A stretch of 64,000 bases of DNA from Apodospora peruviana (taxonomy: Eukaryota > Ascomycota > Sordariomycetes > Sordariales > Lasiosphaeriaceae). Under the pieces are notes generated by a model. It saw only the letters and a program-made list of their open reading frames with translations. It did no database searches and was not told the DNA's origin. Positions within the stretch are counted from its first letter, which is position 1. The number at the start of each line of letters is the position of its first letter. Location: positions 124,001 to 188,000 of the forward strand of contig JAUEDM010000009.1 of assembly GCA_033439685.1 (NCBI GenBank). The letters are read 5' to 3'. Both the position numbers and the translations under genes were made by a program. Shown here one piece after another: positions 22,502 through 33,974 of this stretch.

Positions 22502-23896
22502 GATGGTTGTGGTATGCTGGTGTGGATAAGCTATGTCGTCAACACGGGATTAAGGTAAAAAGAAGAGATGGCCCCAAGGAAAAATAAACAGAGAAATAGG
22601 AAATATGATGATATGATGGTATTGCTGTTTGAGTATCTATTCTTTCTTTCTGAGCATGAATGGTTCTTCACCTCTATATATGAAGCAGGACCGATTGTTG
22701 TCGTCCTTCGTCTGAACTCCATTTTCCCTTGCCATAATTAGAGACTGCTCCGCCATGAAACGATCTGCGAAGGTACGCAGGCCTGTTAGTGATGTTAGCG
22801 GACCGAGATTGTGTTAGTGTTCAAGTGGACAAGTTGAGACAGCGCCGTTGGCAATGCCCGTTTGATCCTTGTCGGATGGAAACCTTGTCGAAGTCTAAAG
22901 ATGCGGCGCAATTGCGACATCCAATAGCATCCTGTACCGAGTCTCGCAAGTGACCCACTTCATTTTTTCCCCTGGGCGCAGTATCCGTAACGTCCTGAAT
23001 TAAACGTCTAATGCACCCGGTTTGTGGGAGCCTGGAGATCCAGGGCGATCCTTTTCGTTCCTGACGCTTCCGCTAGTTTGGAGCCACCAGAATGCAGTGC
23101 TGGCACCCGAGAGTGGAAGTTAGCAAATGATCTGAGGCTCCTCGACACCGAGCTAGGCACGCCAAGCCCAAAAGATCTCGCATTTGTTCGCTTTGTTGTC
23201 CTGCCCCCTTTCACCTTGGCAAGCTAGGTAAGGATATCGTTACACGTATTACCACTACAGTGAGCGGGATCGAGCAAGAGAAACTTTGACGCGAAACCAG
23301 CGCGTTGCCGTGAACACTACCGAGTGCGTCGATCGGATTGGAAGGCACCAGCCCGATGTTTGTCAACAAATGGGAAAGGGTCTGGTCTGGAATGTGCATC
23401 AACACTGGACTGTCCTGAGTTGTCATTGTCTTTCGTGTCATTGTATGTGGTTGAGTAACACGATATGCTCGTCAATGGCAACTCAGAGGTTGATATGCAA
23501 CATGAAAACACCCCTTGTGATTGTATCCGAACAGGGGAGAAGAATTGGTGCGGCCGACTGGGGTTCAGCAGACCTCTGCACGGCCTAACAAGATCATATA
23601 GAACTCTTTACCAAATCTGTTAGTGAGCTCGTTATATCCGAAACTCGGTGCAGAGCCGAAACGAGGAAGATGGACGTTCCGAAGTGCCCGCCGCCCACAC
23701 CAGCAGCCTATCTCTCTCCATAAGGGGTCGCCGACTTCAGGTTAGTACTGTTGCCGTGGTTGATATTACCATTCGAAGCAAGTCTAGAAGAAGGTTGTCT
23801 TATAACATTCAAACTCTGCAAGTTAGTCTGAACCTCGAAGCAACTACCTTAGCTATACACTATCATCACATCTACTTAAACAGTCAATTACATCCT
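22502..23896. other. Intergenic region, about 1.4 kb
   Basis: Holds the promoter of the carboxypeptidase and the 3' flank of the NLR-like gene. Several small open frames are present, none with family similarity, splice logic or a good start context. I see no repeat or mobile element. Confidence 0.5.
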
Positions 23897-26800
23897 TCAT
23901 TTTAGATCGCAATGGCAATGTTCGCAGTCTGGACAACTTGCATACCTCTGGGCAGCGCCCGCCATTCCCACCTCAGTGAAATCCACCTCCAAATCCGCAA
24001 ATACGCGGCGTTTAGAATTATCCCCATGATAACCATCGTCTTGTACTGGCTCTTCCAGTCCCGTAATCACTGCTGAATCGCCGTTCTTTGCCTCCCCCAC
24101 CGAGCCTTTTCGCGGACTCGCAAACCAAGCTCTTCTTTTCCTCTTCTTATACTTGTTGGCCTTTTGCTCCTCAAATTCAGCCTTGACATATCCCAACCAA
24201 CCAGAATAGTCAATCTCTTCGCTTGGGTAGTCCATACTTGCCGGATGCACCGTGATAACATCCCAATACGCCATCGCCCGCTCAGCATCGTCCACTCTCC
24301 AGTAGGTCACTGCCATGGACAGCACCGCCTCAGATACGCCATACGCGTCCGTGGCATCCTGCAGTCGCGTCGTCATGTGTCCTTCTCGCAGGATATCGTC
24401 TTCCTGGACACCATCCGATACAAGCAAGCGACGCCACGCGTCCAGCGCTTGAGGCCATCGGCCGCGCGTGTAGTACGATCGTGCGCGGAGGGTGCGCGCG
24501 GCTCTCAGCAGCTTTGGAGACCTCGGCTTGCCTTTCTGCCCCGGTAGCAGCAGGTCCCTCTCCAATGATTTCAGATGTTTGTCGAAAGCATCATACTTGT
24601 GCGTCTGGAGCAAGGCTTCGCAGAGAATGAGCCGGAAGTCGGATGTGATGGGCTCGAGACGACGATCCTCGTCGAGGAATCGCTTGACTCGTGGGTTAAC
24701 AAGCTCGACGGCTGCGTCGTACTGTCTCCGCTTGCAGTATAGTTGGCCCAGGGTGATGGTGGCCCAGTTGAACTCGTCCAGGGCTGCGAGCGGGCCGGCA
24801 GGGTCTGCTGGCGCGAGGATTTCTTGGAGTCCGCGCATGGCCTCGTCGTACCTCTCGAGGAAGATCTGGTTCTTGCAGGCCGCCGCTTGTAAGAAGCCGT
24901 GCATTCGCGCCTCTAGGCGGGATTCGGGAGAAATGGGATGCCATGATTCGATAACCTGCATGACGCGGTAGTAGCTACGCTGGCTAAACAGGCACTGCGC
25001 GCGATGGAGGATGACGTCCCCTATCGCTGCGTTGTTGCGCGCTGTCTTGAGCGTCGGGTCTGCCAGGACTCGGGCCATCTCCTTGTCTTGGGTCTTACCA
25101 AGGAGTTCCTCTGCCTTGTCTCGGTTCCCATCATTGAACTCGCTACATCAGCTAGGTGGTTAGCAGTGCTCAACGTGAATTGGGCGCTCACTCTGTAAAC
25201 ATACAAGTAGCCACGCCACTTAGCAGCTCGGCATCTCTGCCACACGTCACTCTGATAGCGCAACAGCGAGTCAATATACCGAAGCAAGCCTCGGTCCTTG
25301 TCCGAACGGCCCACGCTGCAAAGAAGCATGAAGACCAGAGGTTCGTGAATATCGCTCAGCTCAGACACCGGGGTGCCCATCGCCAACAGCGTCTGGACGC
25401 ACTTGAAGATGTGCGTGATGATGACAGACCAGTTAACTTCAAAGTTCTTGTCCTCCAGACAGCTCTCTTCCGGGATCGCATGACTGACGAGGCGGATGAC
25501 CGTCTTCATCCATCGCAGCTGCTCTTCCTGGCTCAGCTCGCGGATGACGTATTGTTGTACAAGCGGTCGCATCTCGATCCGCGTATTGGAGCCCGTCCGA
25601 CGCCGGCCAAGAAAGGTGGCATCGAGAAGTGGTTTCAGGGCTTCTTCAAATGCGTCCTTGTTCTTGAACAAGTTGGTGAGATCACAGGGAATTCCGTCGT
25701 CGCGCGCAGATCGTGTCTCCCTTTCTCCGTGTTCATTCCACCGAATGCGGTCTGTCCAGAATCGCTGAAGCCTTTTATAAGGGGTTTCGTTAGTACAGTG
25801 TTCTCTGGGGTCGTGGGTAGGTAGGAATGAATATCTCCCGCACTCACAACAATGATCGAATGTCGAACCCATGCAGGAATGCAAACAGGTTGAGCAATGT
25901 GAACGACGGCTCACGCTGCTTGATGCGTCCGTAGGCTATGGACCATATGACTGATCCATCTCCGGTGACCAGTTGGCTAGACTTGAGGCGCGTGTCTCGC
26001 TTTTGCTCGTGGATATGCTCCAACATCTGCAGCAGTCCGCATTCAGTGTCCCGGAGATGTCTTGCGCCAAAGGACAGGTAGAAGGGTGTTCTGTCCAGCT
26101 GATCCGTAATCTGATCAATGATTGCCTGGTCCACCTCCAAGATTTCTTCATCGCGAATTCCAGCAAGGCATGTAAACATCCTTGTGGCGTCCGGGCCGGT
26201 CATCTGGCCGACTTCCAGATCGAAATTCGACAATTCGCATTTGTGGGCGGCCGGACCTATGATGATTCTGTGTGCCGGACTGTGATGAGGTATGAAGACG
26301 CCAAGATCAAAGTCGTTGTTCACGTCGTAGTTGTCGTACACAATGATGCAGTTCTGCTCCTTCTGGAACCATCGCAGCACCGTCTCACACCGATTCTGGT
26401 CCGAGTCGTTGACCGGAATCTCCTTGAGGCTTGGATCCTCGCCCTGGCTGAGGAACTCGTAGAACGATTCCATCTGAGTCCGAAGGATGTCCTCGCTGCT
26501 GGCATCAAACCATTTCACGGTATCGTACTCATGCCGATGCTTGGATAGATAGCGGAGGACCAGTTCGGACTTGCCCATGCCCCGTTGGCCGTAGACCGAG
26601 ACGTGTTTCTCTGCGGCCGAGCCTGATAAAAATGCATGGAGCTTTGCTAGTTCCCCTTCGCGCCCCTCAAATCTCTCCGTCATGGGGGGAATCTCAAATA
26701 TCTGATCTGTCACGGATTATAAGTATAAAGCAGGCAAACATCTGGAGATTTTAGAACCAACCTCGTTGTACGGGAGGATGGTGAGGGACAGATGGAACGG

Positions 26801-27955
26801 GTTTGTCGATGAATCTCCTTAGATGTGACACAATTCGGAGGAAAAGTGCGTCACTCGGACTCTTGAAACGTGCAATTGTCTGGTGGTTCTTCCCCAAGGC
26901 TTGTTCAAAGAGTTCATTGGACAAGCCTAATCTTGCTCTGTCCAGGGGAACAACCTAGATGCTCGCGTTCTCGTCAGGGCATGACTAGGATGGGAAGGCC
27001 AATGTGAAGTCTTACCATGCTTTGGAAAATTCCAAGTCTTGTCGTTCGCAACATTTCTCCAAAGCTGACTATCTCGAGATCTTGTTGGCTGCAGTCAGCC
27101 AGGCGGGCTAAAGACTTCATATTAGCAGCATACAGGTGAAGGAGACTGGCAGACTTCTTACTGGTGGCATATTCTATGAATCTGGTTGTGATTTTGTTGA
27201 GTGACAATGAACCGATCGAGAGCACGTCGAAAAGGGGTTTCGGACTGTCAGCAAAGAAAAGGACCCTCTTGAACACATTGGCAAGTCCGGAGCCGCCATG
27301 AGGGGTTCCGAGGAATATGATTCCAACTGTTGATTCCTGGATCAGCCGACGGCCTTGAACTCTGCTATCCAGAGTCAGAGCTCTTTGGATGAGAAGACCG
27401 CCGAGACTGTGGCCGATGAAAAGCAACTTCCTGTGCTTTTCCTCCTGTGTCCTCCGAACCTGGTCAATATGCCACAGTAATCCTGAGGCGATGTTCTTGA
27501 TGTCCGCGTCTGAGTTATAGTGCGTGATGCTCGCATTCCATTTGAAGGTGTAGATGCGGCACAGCGGCATCATGGACGGGAGAAACCCGACATCCGAAGT
27601 CCAGTCTCGCTGTCCGTCACCATCTTGGTGAACCCACGTTTTCTTTGGATCACCGTTGATCCCATGGACAAGAATGATACTAGTTAGGATGATTAATTAG
27701 ATAAGTCTGCTTCATGTTCATTAACGCTCTGGCTTCAAAAGGGGGCCATACTCTGCTTGGATACGCGATGAGAGCACCGACTCGGAGCTCGGAGCCCGTA
27801 GTTCGAGCCCGTAATCGCCCGGTAAGGACGCCATGGTTCTCTAGCACCAGGTGCGCTATTTGGACTATCATATTCTCTCGATGAGAAAAGCACACAGGTC
27901 TTAGAATAGGTGATGTCTTTGAGATTGAATAACGAGATCGTGTCGAGGAATTCAT
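23897..27955 (-). CDS. NLR-like STAND protein: alpha/beta hydrolase - NB-ARC - TPR-like repeats
   Basis: Domain order is that of fungal NLR-like receptors. Exons on the minus strand: 27679-27016, 26954-26762, 26706-25848, 25771-25205 and 25142-23897; introns 26955-27015, 26707-26761, 25772-25847 and 25143-25204. The N-terminal alpha/beta hydrolase has ILVHGINGDP, the elbow GHSLGG (near 27406) and GTPHGG. A linker then leads to NB-ARC: Walker A GQRGMGKS (near 26570), Walker B-like CIIVYDN and a GLPL-like TPFYLSFGARHL. The C-terminal 400 or so residues are helical, TPR-like, ending in a Cys/His-rich tail (SCPDCEHCHC). The first exon is uncertain: 27955-27765 joined to 27679 by an 85-bp intron keeps frame (1239 residues), but I see no family similarity in it. 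Such proteins act in non-self recognition and cell-death control in fungi; the trigger here is unknown. Confidence 0.82.
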
Positions 27956-28533
27956 TGAACCTACCCACCTAGGTAGGCAGCAGCAGCCGACCGGGGTGCA
28001 TGTTACAACTGAAAAGGGTCAACTTTGGTATTCAGACTCTCGGTAACTGAGTACCAACAAATGTAGGTTCTCGTCCTGTAGTCACCGACATGAAGGACCA
28101 ATCACTTGATCTTTGCTTGGATATGGTGTGGTGGCTGGTGACGTGTCCTACTGAAAGGCTTGGCACATCGTCTGTCCAGCACTTGGACGGCTGCCTTCAC
28201 CGGCAACGATGACCGCGGATTGGCCATCATCAGCTGAGCCCCCGGATGTAAGAAGTTCATCACCCCCACGATGCACACTGGTCGGGCGTTTGGCGTCTGG
28301 TCTTGTAACACGAACGGCGATGCCAAGAAGGGATTCCGCCTAGCCAGCCCCAAACCGCATATTCCATGAAAAAAAATCTCCTGTTGAAGTAAGTCGGCGA
28401 CAAGGCGTGACGTCGAATCCCACTCTCGTCATATGCCTTTTTGCCCTCGGAATCATCCATACTGAACAAACACGCCGTGAGGGTTAAATTTTGAATTGCC
28501 GACTTGCGCATAATTTTTACAGGTCTAGTCCAA
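27956..28533. other. Intergenic spacer upstream of the NLR-like gene
   Basis: 578 bp between the NLR-like gene and the 3' end of the modin-like gene, same strand. It should contain the NLR promoter, and possibly part of its unresolved 5' end. A small minus-strand frame (28260-28541) shows no recognisable features. Confidence 0.45.
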
Positions 28534-30675
28534 TCAAACAATAAAGACAGACAATCTGCTTCCCATCAGCTCGCTCTTGGGCAGCTGCACATCCTTCTTG
28601 TCAAAGTCATGCAGCATCAACCAGCATATCATCCTAAACATCAACGCACACCATATCACATGACGCCTGACTTCAGCCTGGGTCGGCGGACTCTTCCGCC
28701 AGGTCTCTGACCGGCTCAAGACAGATGACACAGTGGTCCGCCTCTTCAAGCCCCACCCCGACTGAGACTCGTCGACCGGGGTCTTGGGCGTCGACTGAGC
28801 CGTCCCGCCTGTGGCAACCGTGTCCGGACTAACCGGCACATGATCGTCCCCATTCCCTTCCTCCTGTAGCGCCTGAAGTCCCAACCCGGTCCTGGAAGTA
28901 CTACTTCCCTCCTGGCCGTGTATGAACCGCGACGCAGCCGCAGCCTGCGGATCATGATGCTGCGGCGACGTGCTGACTACGCGCAGGCAAATCTCCTCAA
29001 AGTACTTCTCCATCAGCGACGACTCGCGCTTCTCGTGTGGCACCTTGAGCAGGTCGTCGAACGAGATCTCGCCTTTGATGATCATCTCTGCCGGCTGTAG
29101 CTGCAGCGATCTCGCGAGCGGACTATAGTCGCCGCCAGCATCTGAGTCTTTGGACGTATTAATCGCCAACAAGACCTCTTGCACGTGGCGACGGAGCACA
29201 TCGAGCACGACGTCTTTAGCGTTCTTGTTTTCCGACAAAACGGAACCGTCGACCTCGTCGATGGCGACGTGGAGGTTGTTTAGTACAAGAGGCGAGTAGT
29301 CGCCGTCCTGGTTTTCGGGGATCATCTCGCGGTGGAGTTTCTTTGCGCGGGCGTTGATGCTGATCAGCTCCTCCGGGTGGGTGTATGTCGGTGTTGTGGA
29401 AGTGACTTCCTTGTCGAGCCGGCCGCTGAACTCGGCGAGTAGTCGGCGAAGCGAGAATGCTTGCTTGTTTAAGGGGAACACGGCCGGGTTCGGGAGGTAG
29501 GTGAAGGGCCGGTTCATGAGGTGCAAAGGACGGGCGAGCATGCCGAGCACTTCGAAGATTACTGCACCTGATATTAGCGAGAAGATGGAAAATGGGCAGG
29601 ACGAGGCAAACGTACCTGGGAAAAGATGCGTATGTTTCTTGGCCGGGTCCGAGTAACACCGCGTCGTGTACTCATTACAGCGGATCAAGTTCAGCGTCTC
29701 GGCGATCTCTGCCCGGCTTCCCAGCTGTAGCGTCTTGAGGTCGCTCTGGTCATTGACCGGCTGCTTCCAATTCTCGTCTTCGTTCCTGGGGCGATAAAAC
29801 GTCGGCACGTTGCCAAAGCAGAGCTCCTTGACCTCGGTCGTGGGAATCACGCGGTTCTTCAAAAATCGCGGCCAACCGGGCTTCTCAAACGTGAACACCA
29901 AGCCGAAATCGCTGACCCGACTTCCCAGGACGCTGTAGCCGTTCCCCTCGGCGCGGTATTTGTTGTTGTCGCGATCAAACTCCCGCCAGTAGATGCCGAG
30001 AATAGCGCAGAGCTCGACGATATGACAGATGGCCGTGGTGGCGAACGGCTTTTTCACAGCCGGGTGCTTGTCGAAACTCCGCTTCCACGGCTGGATGTTC
30101 ACGGCCAGCGATGCATATACACGCCCGTCCGCCGTCTTTGGCAGATCAGGCTGGTTGCCCGGAGCCCCCCATTTGCTCTGCTCCCATGCCCTGGAGTCTC
30201 TCTCCATCTTCTGCGCGGCTCCGATGACGAGGATCCAGGTAGCTAGTTCATTCTTGACCGTGTGCACGCGCTCACGCGTCAGACCGGACTCACCAGACCT
30301 CGCCAGGGAGGAGTCCTTGGAGCCGCCACCGAGCTCCGGGTCGGGGTTCGGTTCCTCCACCCGCGTCTCCTGGCAGCTCCTTGGCGTGCCATCGACGTAC
30401 CAGGGAATCTGAGGGAGGGGGCCCTTGGGGTTGTCGTTGGCGGCCAGGAAGATGATGGGCGCTTCGTATTCGACCTCGACGTGAAAGAAGCCCCATCGTA
30501 TGCGTGTGTAGGGTGCCCATTGGCCCATCACCTCCTTGTCCCGGTTGGGGAGGCCATTTGCAGTGGCGACGATGGTCTGGATGTACTGCACAACTACCCC
30601 AAGCAATGCCAGGGTCGATATGACTAAAGCCGCGATGGCAACATAGTAGTCGTTGTTGCTCTTATCATCGGCCAT
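28534..30675 (-). CDS. Modin-like protein with N-terminal membrane anchor
   Basis: A long frame from the ATG at 30675, resembling the fungal modin family (named from a Podospora anserina modifier of vegetative incompatibility). Residues about 10-40 form a membrane segment (YYVAIAALVISTLALLGVVV) followed by VMGQWAPYTRIRWGFFHVEVEYEAPIIFLAA, the family-like start. Further blocks include DFGLVFTFEKPGWPRFLKNR and ELCFGNVPTFYRP. A 48-bp intron at 29568-29615 (GTACGT...ATATCAG) is a multiple of three without a stop, so spliced and unspliced products would be 697 and 713 residues. The Ser/Thr-rich C-terminal region is probably disordered and ends in a short hydrophobic stretch. It lies directly upstream of the NLR-like gene. 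Family assignment is from memory of conserved blocks, not a search. Confidence 0.72.
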   Translation of the reverse strand: MADDKSNNDYYVAIAALVISTLALLGVVVQYIQTIVATANGLPNRDKEVMGQWAPYTRIRWGFFHVEVEYEAPIIFLAANDNPKGPLPQIPWYVDGTPRSCQETRVEEPNPDPELGGGSKDSSLARSGESGLTRERVHTVKNELATWILVIGAAQKMERDSRAWEQSKWGAPGNQPDLPKTADGRVYASLAVNIQPWKRSFDKHPAVKKPFATTAICHIVELCAILGIYWREFDRDNNKYRAEGNGYSVLGSRVSDFGLVFTFEKPGWPRFLKNRVIPTTEVKELCFGNVPTFYRPRNEDENWKQPVNDQSDLKTLQLGSRAEIAETLNLIRCNEYTTRCYSDPAKKHTHLFPGTFASSCPFSIFSLISGAVIFEVLGMLARPLHLMNRPFTYLPNPAVFPLNKQAFSLRRLLAEFSGRLDKEVTSTTPTYTHPEELISINARAKKLHREMIPENQDGDYSPLVLNNLHVAIDEVDGSVLSENKNAKDVVLDVLRRHVQEVLLAINTSKDSDAGGDYSPLARSLQLQPAEMIIKGEISFDDLLKVPHEKRESSLMEKYFEEICLRVVSTSPQHHDPQAAAASRFIHGQEGSSTSRTGLGLQALQEEGNGDDHVPVSPDTVATGGTAQSTPKTPVDESQSGWGLKRRTTVSSVLSRSETWRKSPPTQAEVRRHVIWCALMFRMICWLMLHDFDKKDVQLPKSELMGSRLSVFIV

Positions 30676-31241
30676 TGCGGCAGTAAGGCGGCGTCTTATT
30701 GCATCGGGAAATCGACAGAGTAACGTAGGTACCTAGGTAGGTGGGTCGTCCAGACTTGATGACGGCAGTTTGTGCATACTCCGTCGTTGATGATTTCGTT
30801 CGTGAGACTGATATCCCCGCCAACGACGCGGGCGCGTACATTTCGTCGCGGGTTTTCATGCAGTGACAGGGGTTGGCATCCAGTGGGTAAAGAGCCACAG
30901 TTACACTTGAATATGGTAGCACGGAACTACCCGAGCCTCGTCTGTGGTTGGCAACTTTCGATGTTGAAGGCTCCCAACTTGGTGAAGGCAACTCAAACCG
31001 TCAAGCGATGTGGTTAACCTTGGATGGAAACCCCGAATACTTCTTCGACATGTCCATAACTTTTGTCTATAGTATAATTTCCCCAGTGATACTTTTATTT
31101 AGCATCATATCTAAGCACACGAGACATCTGGCACAATCCGTGCGACAGCAATATCCCATCAAGACGCCTACTCGCATGGTATCTCATCCCGAACCATCAT
31201 GAACACCACAGTTATGGAACCCTTTACGTAAATAGAATTCC
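30676..31241. other. Intergenic spacer upstream of the modin-like gene
   Basis: 566 bp holding the modin-like promoter and the uvsD terminator. A palindromic-looking TACCTAGGTAGGTGGG sits at about 30729-30744. No gene is supported. Confidence 0.45.
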
Positions 31242-33974
31242 TCAAACACCAAACAACTCACCAACCCCCTCACCCTCATCCGGGGTCACCGCTAATTCAA
31301 GCAACTCATGCGCCAACTCCACCGTTTCCGCATCGATGCCCTTCTCCAGGACCAAGTCCTCTTCGGCAAAATTCAGTCGAGCCAAGGTCAACAAGTATCG
31401 TTGCGATCCACCCTGAGAGGCCGCCAACTTGGCCGTCATATTTACCACGTTGGCGGTCCGGGGATCGGTTACTAGGGTATGGATAAGGAACATAGCGAGC
31501 GCGATGAGGCGGCAGAGAAGCTTCGACACATCAATCTCTTCGTCCACCTCTTCACCAATGTCACCTGGGTCCTGATGAATACCGCCTGCCGCATCTGCGT
31601 CTGTGATGGGCCAAGAAGCTTCATCGACCTGCATCTTGTCTAGATCCATCCCATCTGCCAGATTGTCTCCCGGCTCCGTCGTTGACTCGTGAAGCACACT
31701 GTCATGGTGTTGTTCTTGCGACTTTCTGGTTGTGGAAGGGGTGAAGGTGATGTCCACATCATAGAGCCGATCTATACCCCAGCACAAGACAGTAACAAGC
31801 CTGGGGATGGCGACATCGCTATTGGCAAGATGAAACGCACCAAAGTTGCTCGACGCAAATATGATCAGCGTCTTCAGAACAGACAGGCGAACATTCACCT
31901 CCTTGGCAGACCCTCGTAAAGCCCACGGCGGTGACTCGGCAAGGAATGAGGACACGCGATCGATAATGCCGTTGGCAACGAAGTCGGACGTCTCCGTCTC
32001 AGCCCGGCCGTTGGCAAAATACTTTGCTGAGGTCGTCGGGTTGGGTATCGGCCCAATGCTGAAAGGAAGGACCGAAGTCGCCAGCAGGGCAAGCATACCG
32101 AACCAGTCTGGCTCGCACTGTTTTGGGGAGAGCATCACCATGACGAATTCCAGCTCCATGGCCTTCCAGAACTCGCTCTGGGGAGAGTACTCCAAAGGGA
32201 GAGGTAGCGCGGAGTCGTCACCTGGTGGTGAGACACAAGCCATTGCGCTGATATACAAAAGCGCGAGAGATTGGGTGACGTCGATCTCGAGAAGCAGCTG
32301 CCGCACAACATTGTCCGGGTGGTCGGATATGTTTCCATCGACGCTGTTGAACCGTGGCAGCGCCACCAAGCGACATGTCGTTGCGCACACCGGCACCAGG
32401 GATGAGATGATGTGAGGCGCTACCGTGGTGGCGTTGAGCTGCAGAGTGTAAGACACAAGGGCAGCGAGATAGTATATAGGAGCGTGATAACGCTCGGATA
32501 GACATTGCTGCCACATGTCTATCATCAGCTCGGCAAAGTCAACAAGTAGACGCAGCGGCTCGTGTGCGTTGCCCATCCGTGGCAACTTCTGGAAGATAAT
32601 GGAGGCGAAAGTCTGAGATGGCTGTGAAGGAAAGGCAAAGCGCGAGAAGAGGTCGAAGGTGAGCGGTTGCCCATGAAGCTGTGAATGGTCCAACACAAGC
32701 CTCAAGAACTATCACACTTCTGTTAGCAGGTTGACTCAACAAAGGGACTTGCGGAAACTCACATCAAACGGCAAAGTGTCGGATACGACCTTGGTAGCAA
32801 CGGGTTCCCTATCCTCGTCCACACCTTCAAACGACACGTTCTCTGAATGTGTCTCCAGAGCAAAGGAAGGGCTGTCAACCGCCGGACGTTTACGCTTCCC
32901 TTTACTTGGAGTTCGCTCCCCAGCAGCAGCGGCGGCAGCTGAAGCCGAACCCGTCGGCCCACCACTGTCTTTTCTCTTTTGCGCCTGCTGACCTTTGGAG
33001 GGACTCGTCATGACCTCCACGCCGTCGAACCCGTCAGGCACAAATGAGAAAGACTTGGACTTTTTGGGAGTTGTAGCCCCATCTTTCTTCCTGGCTTTCA
33101 CCCGCCCCAGCTCCTCCTTAAGGTCCTGGCGGGCGAATTGTAGCTCAGTCGCGGCCGTCCGCTCCGCCGCCATGGCCGCTTCGACCATGCGCTCGTGCTT
33201 TGCCGCCTGCTCGGCACTCTGCTTCTTGAGCCGCGCGACCTCGGCATCGTGCGTGAGGCTTGCCTTGTCATATTTAGACCGCAGAATGGACGCCTCCCCC
33301 TTGGCTGCTGTGAGCTCTGCTTCCAGAGCAGACAAGCGAGCCTGGAGCGCAGAGACGACATCGTTTGGCTTGCCTTGTCCAGCACCATGTAGAGCTTGTG
33401 TGGTGGGAGGACCGGGGTATGGCCGTGCGAGTGGAATCGGTGGGCGCACGAATTGCGATTGCGATGGGACTTGTGATTGTCGATGAGGAAGCGCACGTGT
33501 CGACGGAGGGATGAGCCGAGGAGGGTATCGCTGGGAGGAAAGGGGAGGAGGAGCAGGTCGCGACTGAGCAGGGTATTGTGGCCGCGGGGGGAAAACGGCC
33601 CTTGGAGCTTGGGTCTGTTGATGCCATCGTTGCTGGCCGGCAAAACTGGGGATGAGGCGGGAGTTTTGGGAGGGGAGCCCCGGGCCAAAACTCTGGAGCG
33701 TCGGCTCGATGGCGGCGGGCCTATGTTGCGGGGCGAGCTCGTCGATCACGACGGTATCGTCGAGGTCGTCATCGTCGAGATCAAAGTAGTTTTGTTGCTG
33801 GTTTTGTTGTTGCTGCTGATTGTATTGTTGGTGATGGTGTTGAACGGGCGGCGATGCCTGCGACTGGAAGGGTTTCTGGGCCTGGGTGAACTGGAGCGCA
33901 TTGTTTTCGAGCTCTTGCAGGACATTGCCGTCCAGGTCGTCGAACCCATCGTCGGAAAAGTCATCCATATCCAT
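31242..33974 (-). CDS. uvsD: ATRIP-type DNA damage checkpoint protein (UvsD / Rad26 homologue)
   Basis: Predicted partner of the ATR-type kinase in the nuclear DNA-damage checkpoint. Exons are 33974-32763 and 32708-31242, with an intron at 32709-32762 (GTGAGT...TGATAG). The product is 892 residues. The acidic N-terminus (MDMDDFSDDGFDDLDGNVLQ) is typical of the family. It is followed by a Gln-rich tract (about residues 50-66), a Pro/Arg-rich disordered stretch, a coiled coil (about residues 210-300, ALQARLSALEAELTAAKGEA) and a basic segment. The second exon is a long helical domain with an acidic, disordered insert near the end. The frame opens three codons upstream without an ATG, so I use 33974. 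It is divergent from the CDP-DAG synthase gene across about 1.15 kb. Confidence 0.85.

Noticed and set aside
25844..26713. Treating the NB-ARC segment as a separate gene starting at 26713
   Set aside because: Clean introns (26707-26761 and 26955-27015) join it in frame to the alpha/beta hydrolase exon, a known fungal NLR architecture.
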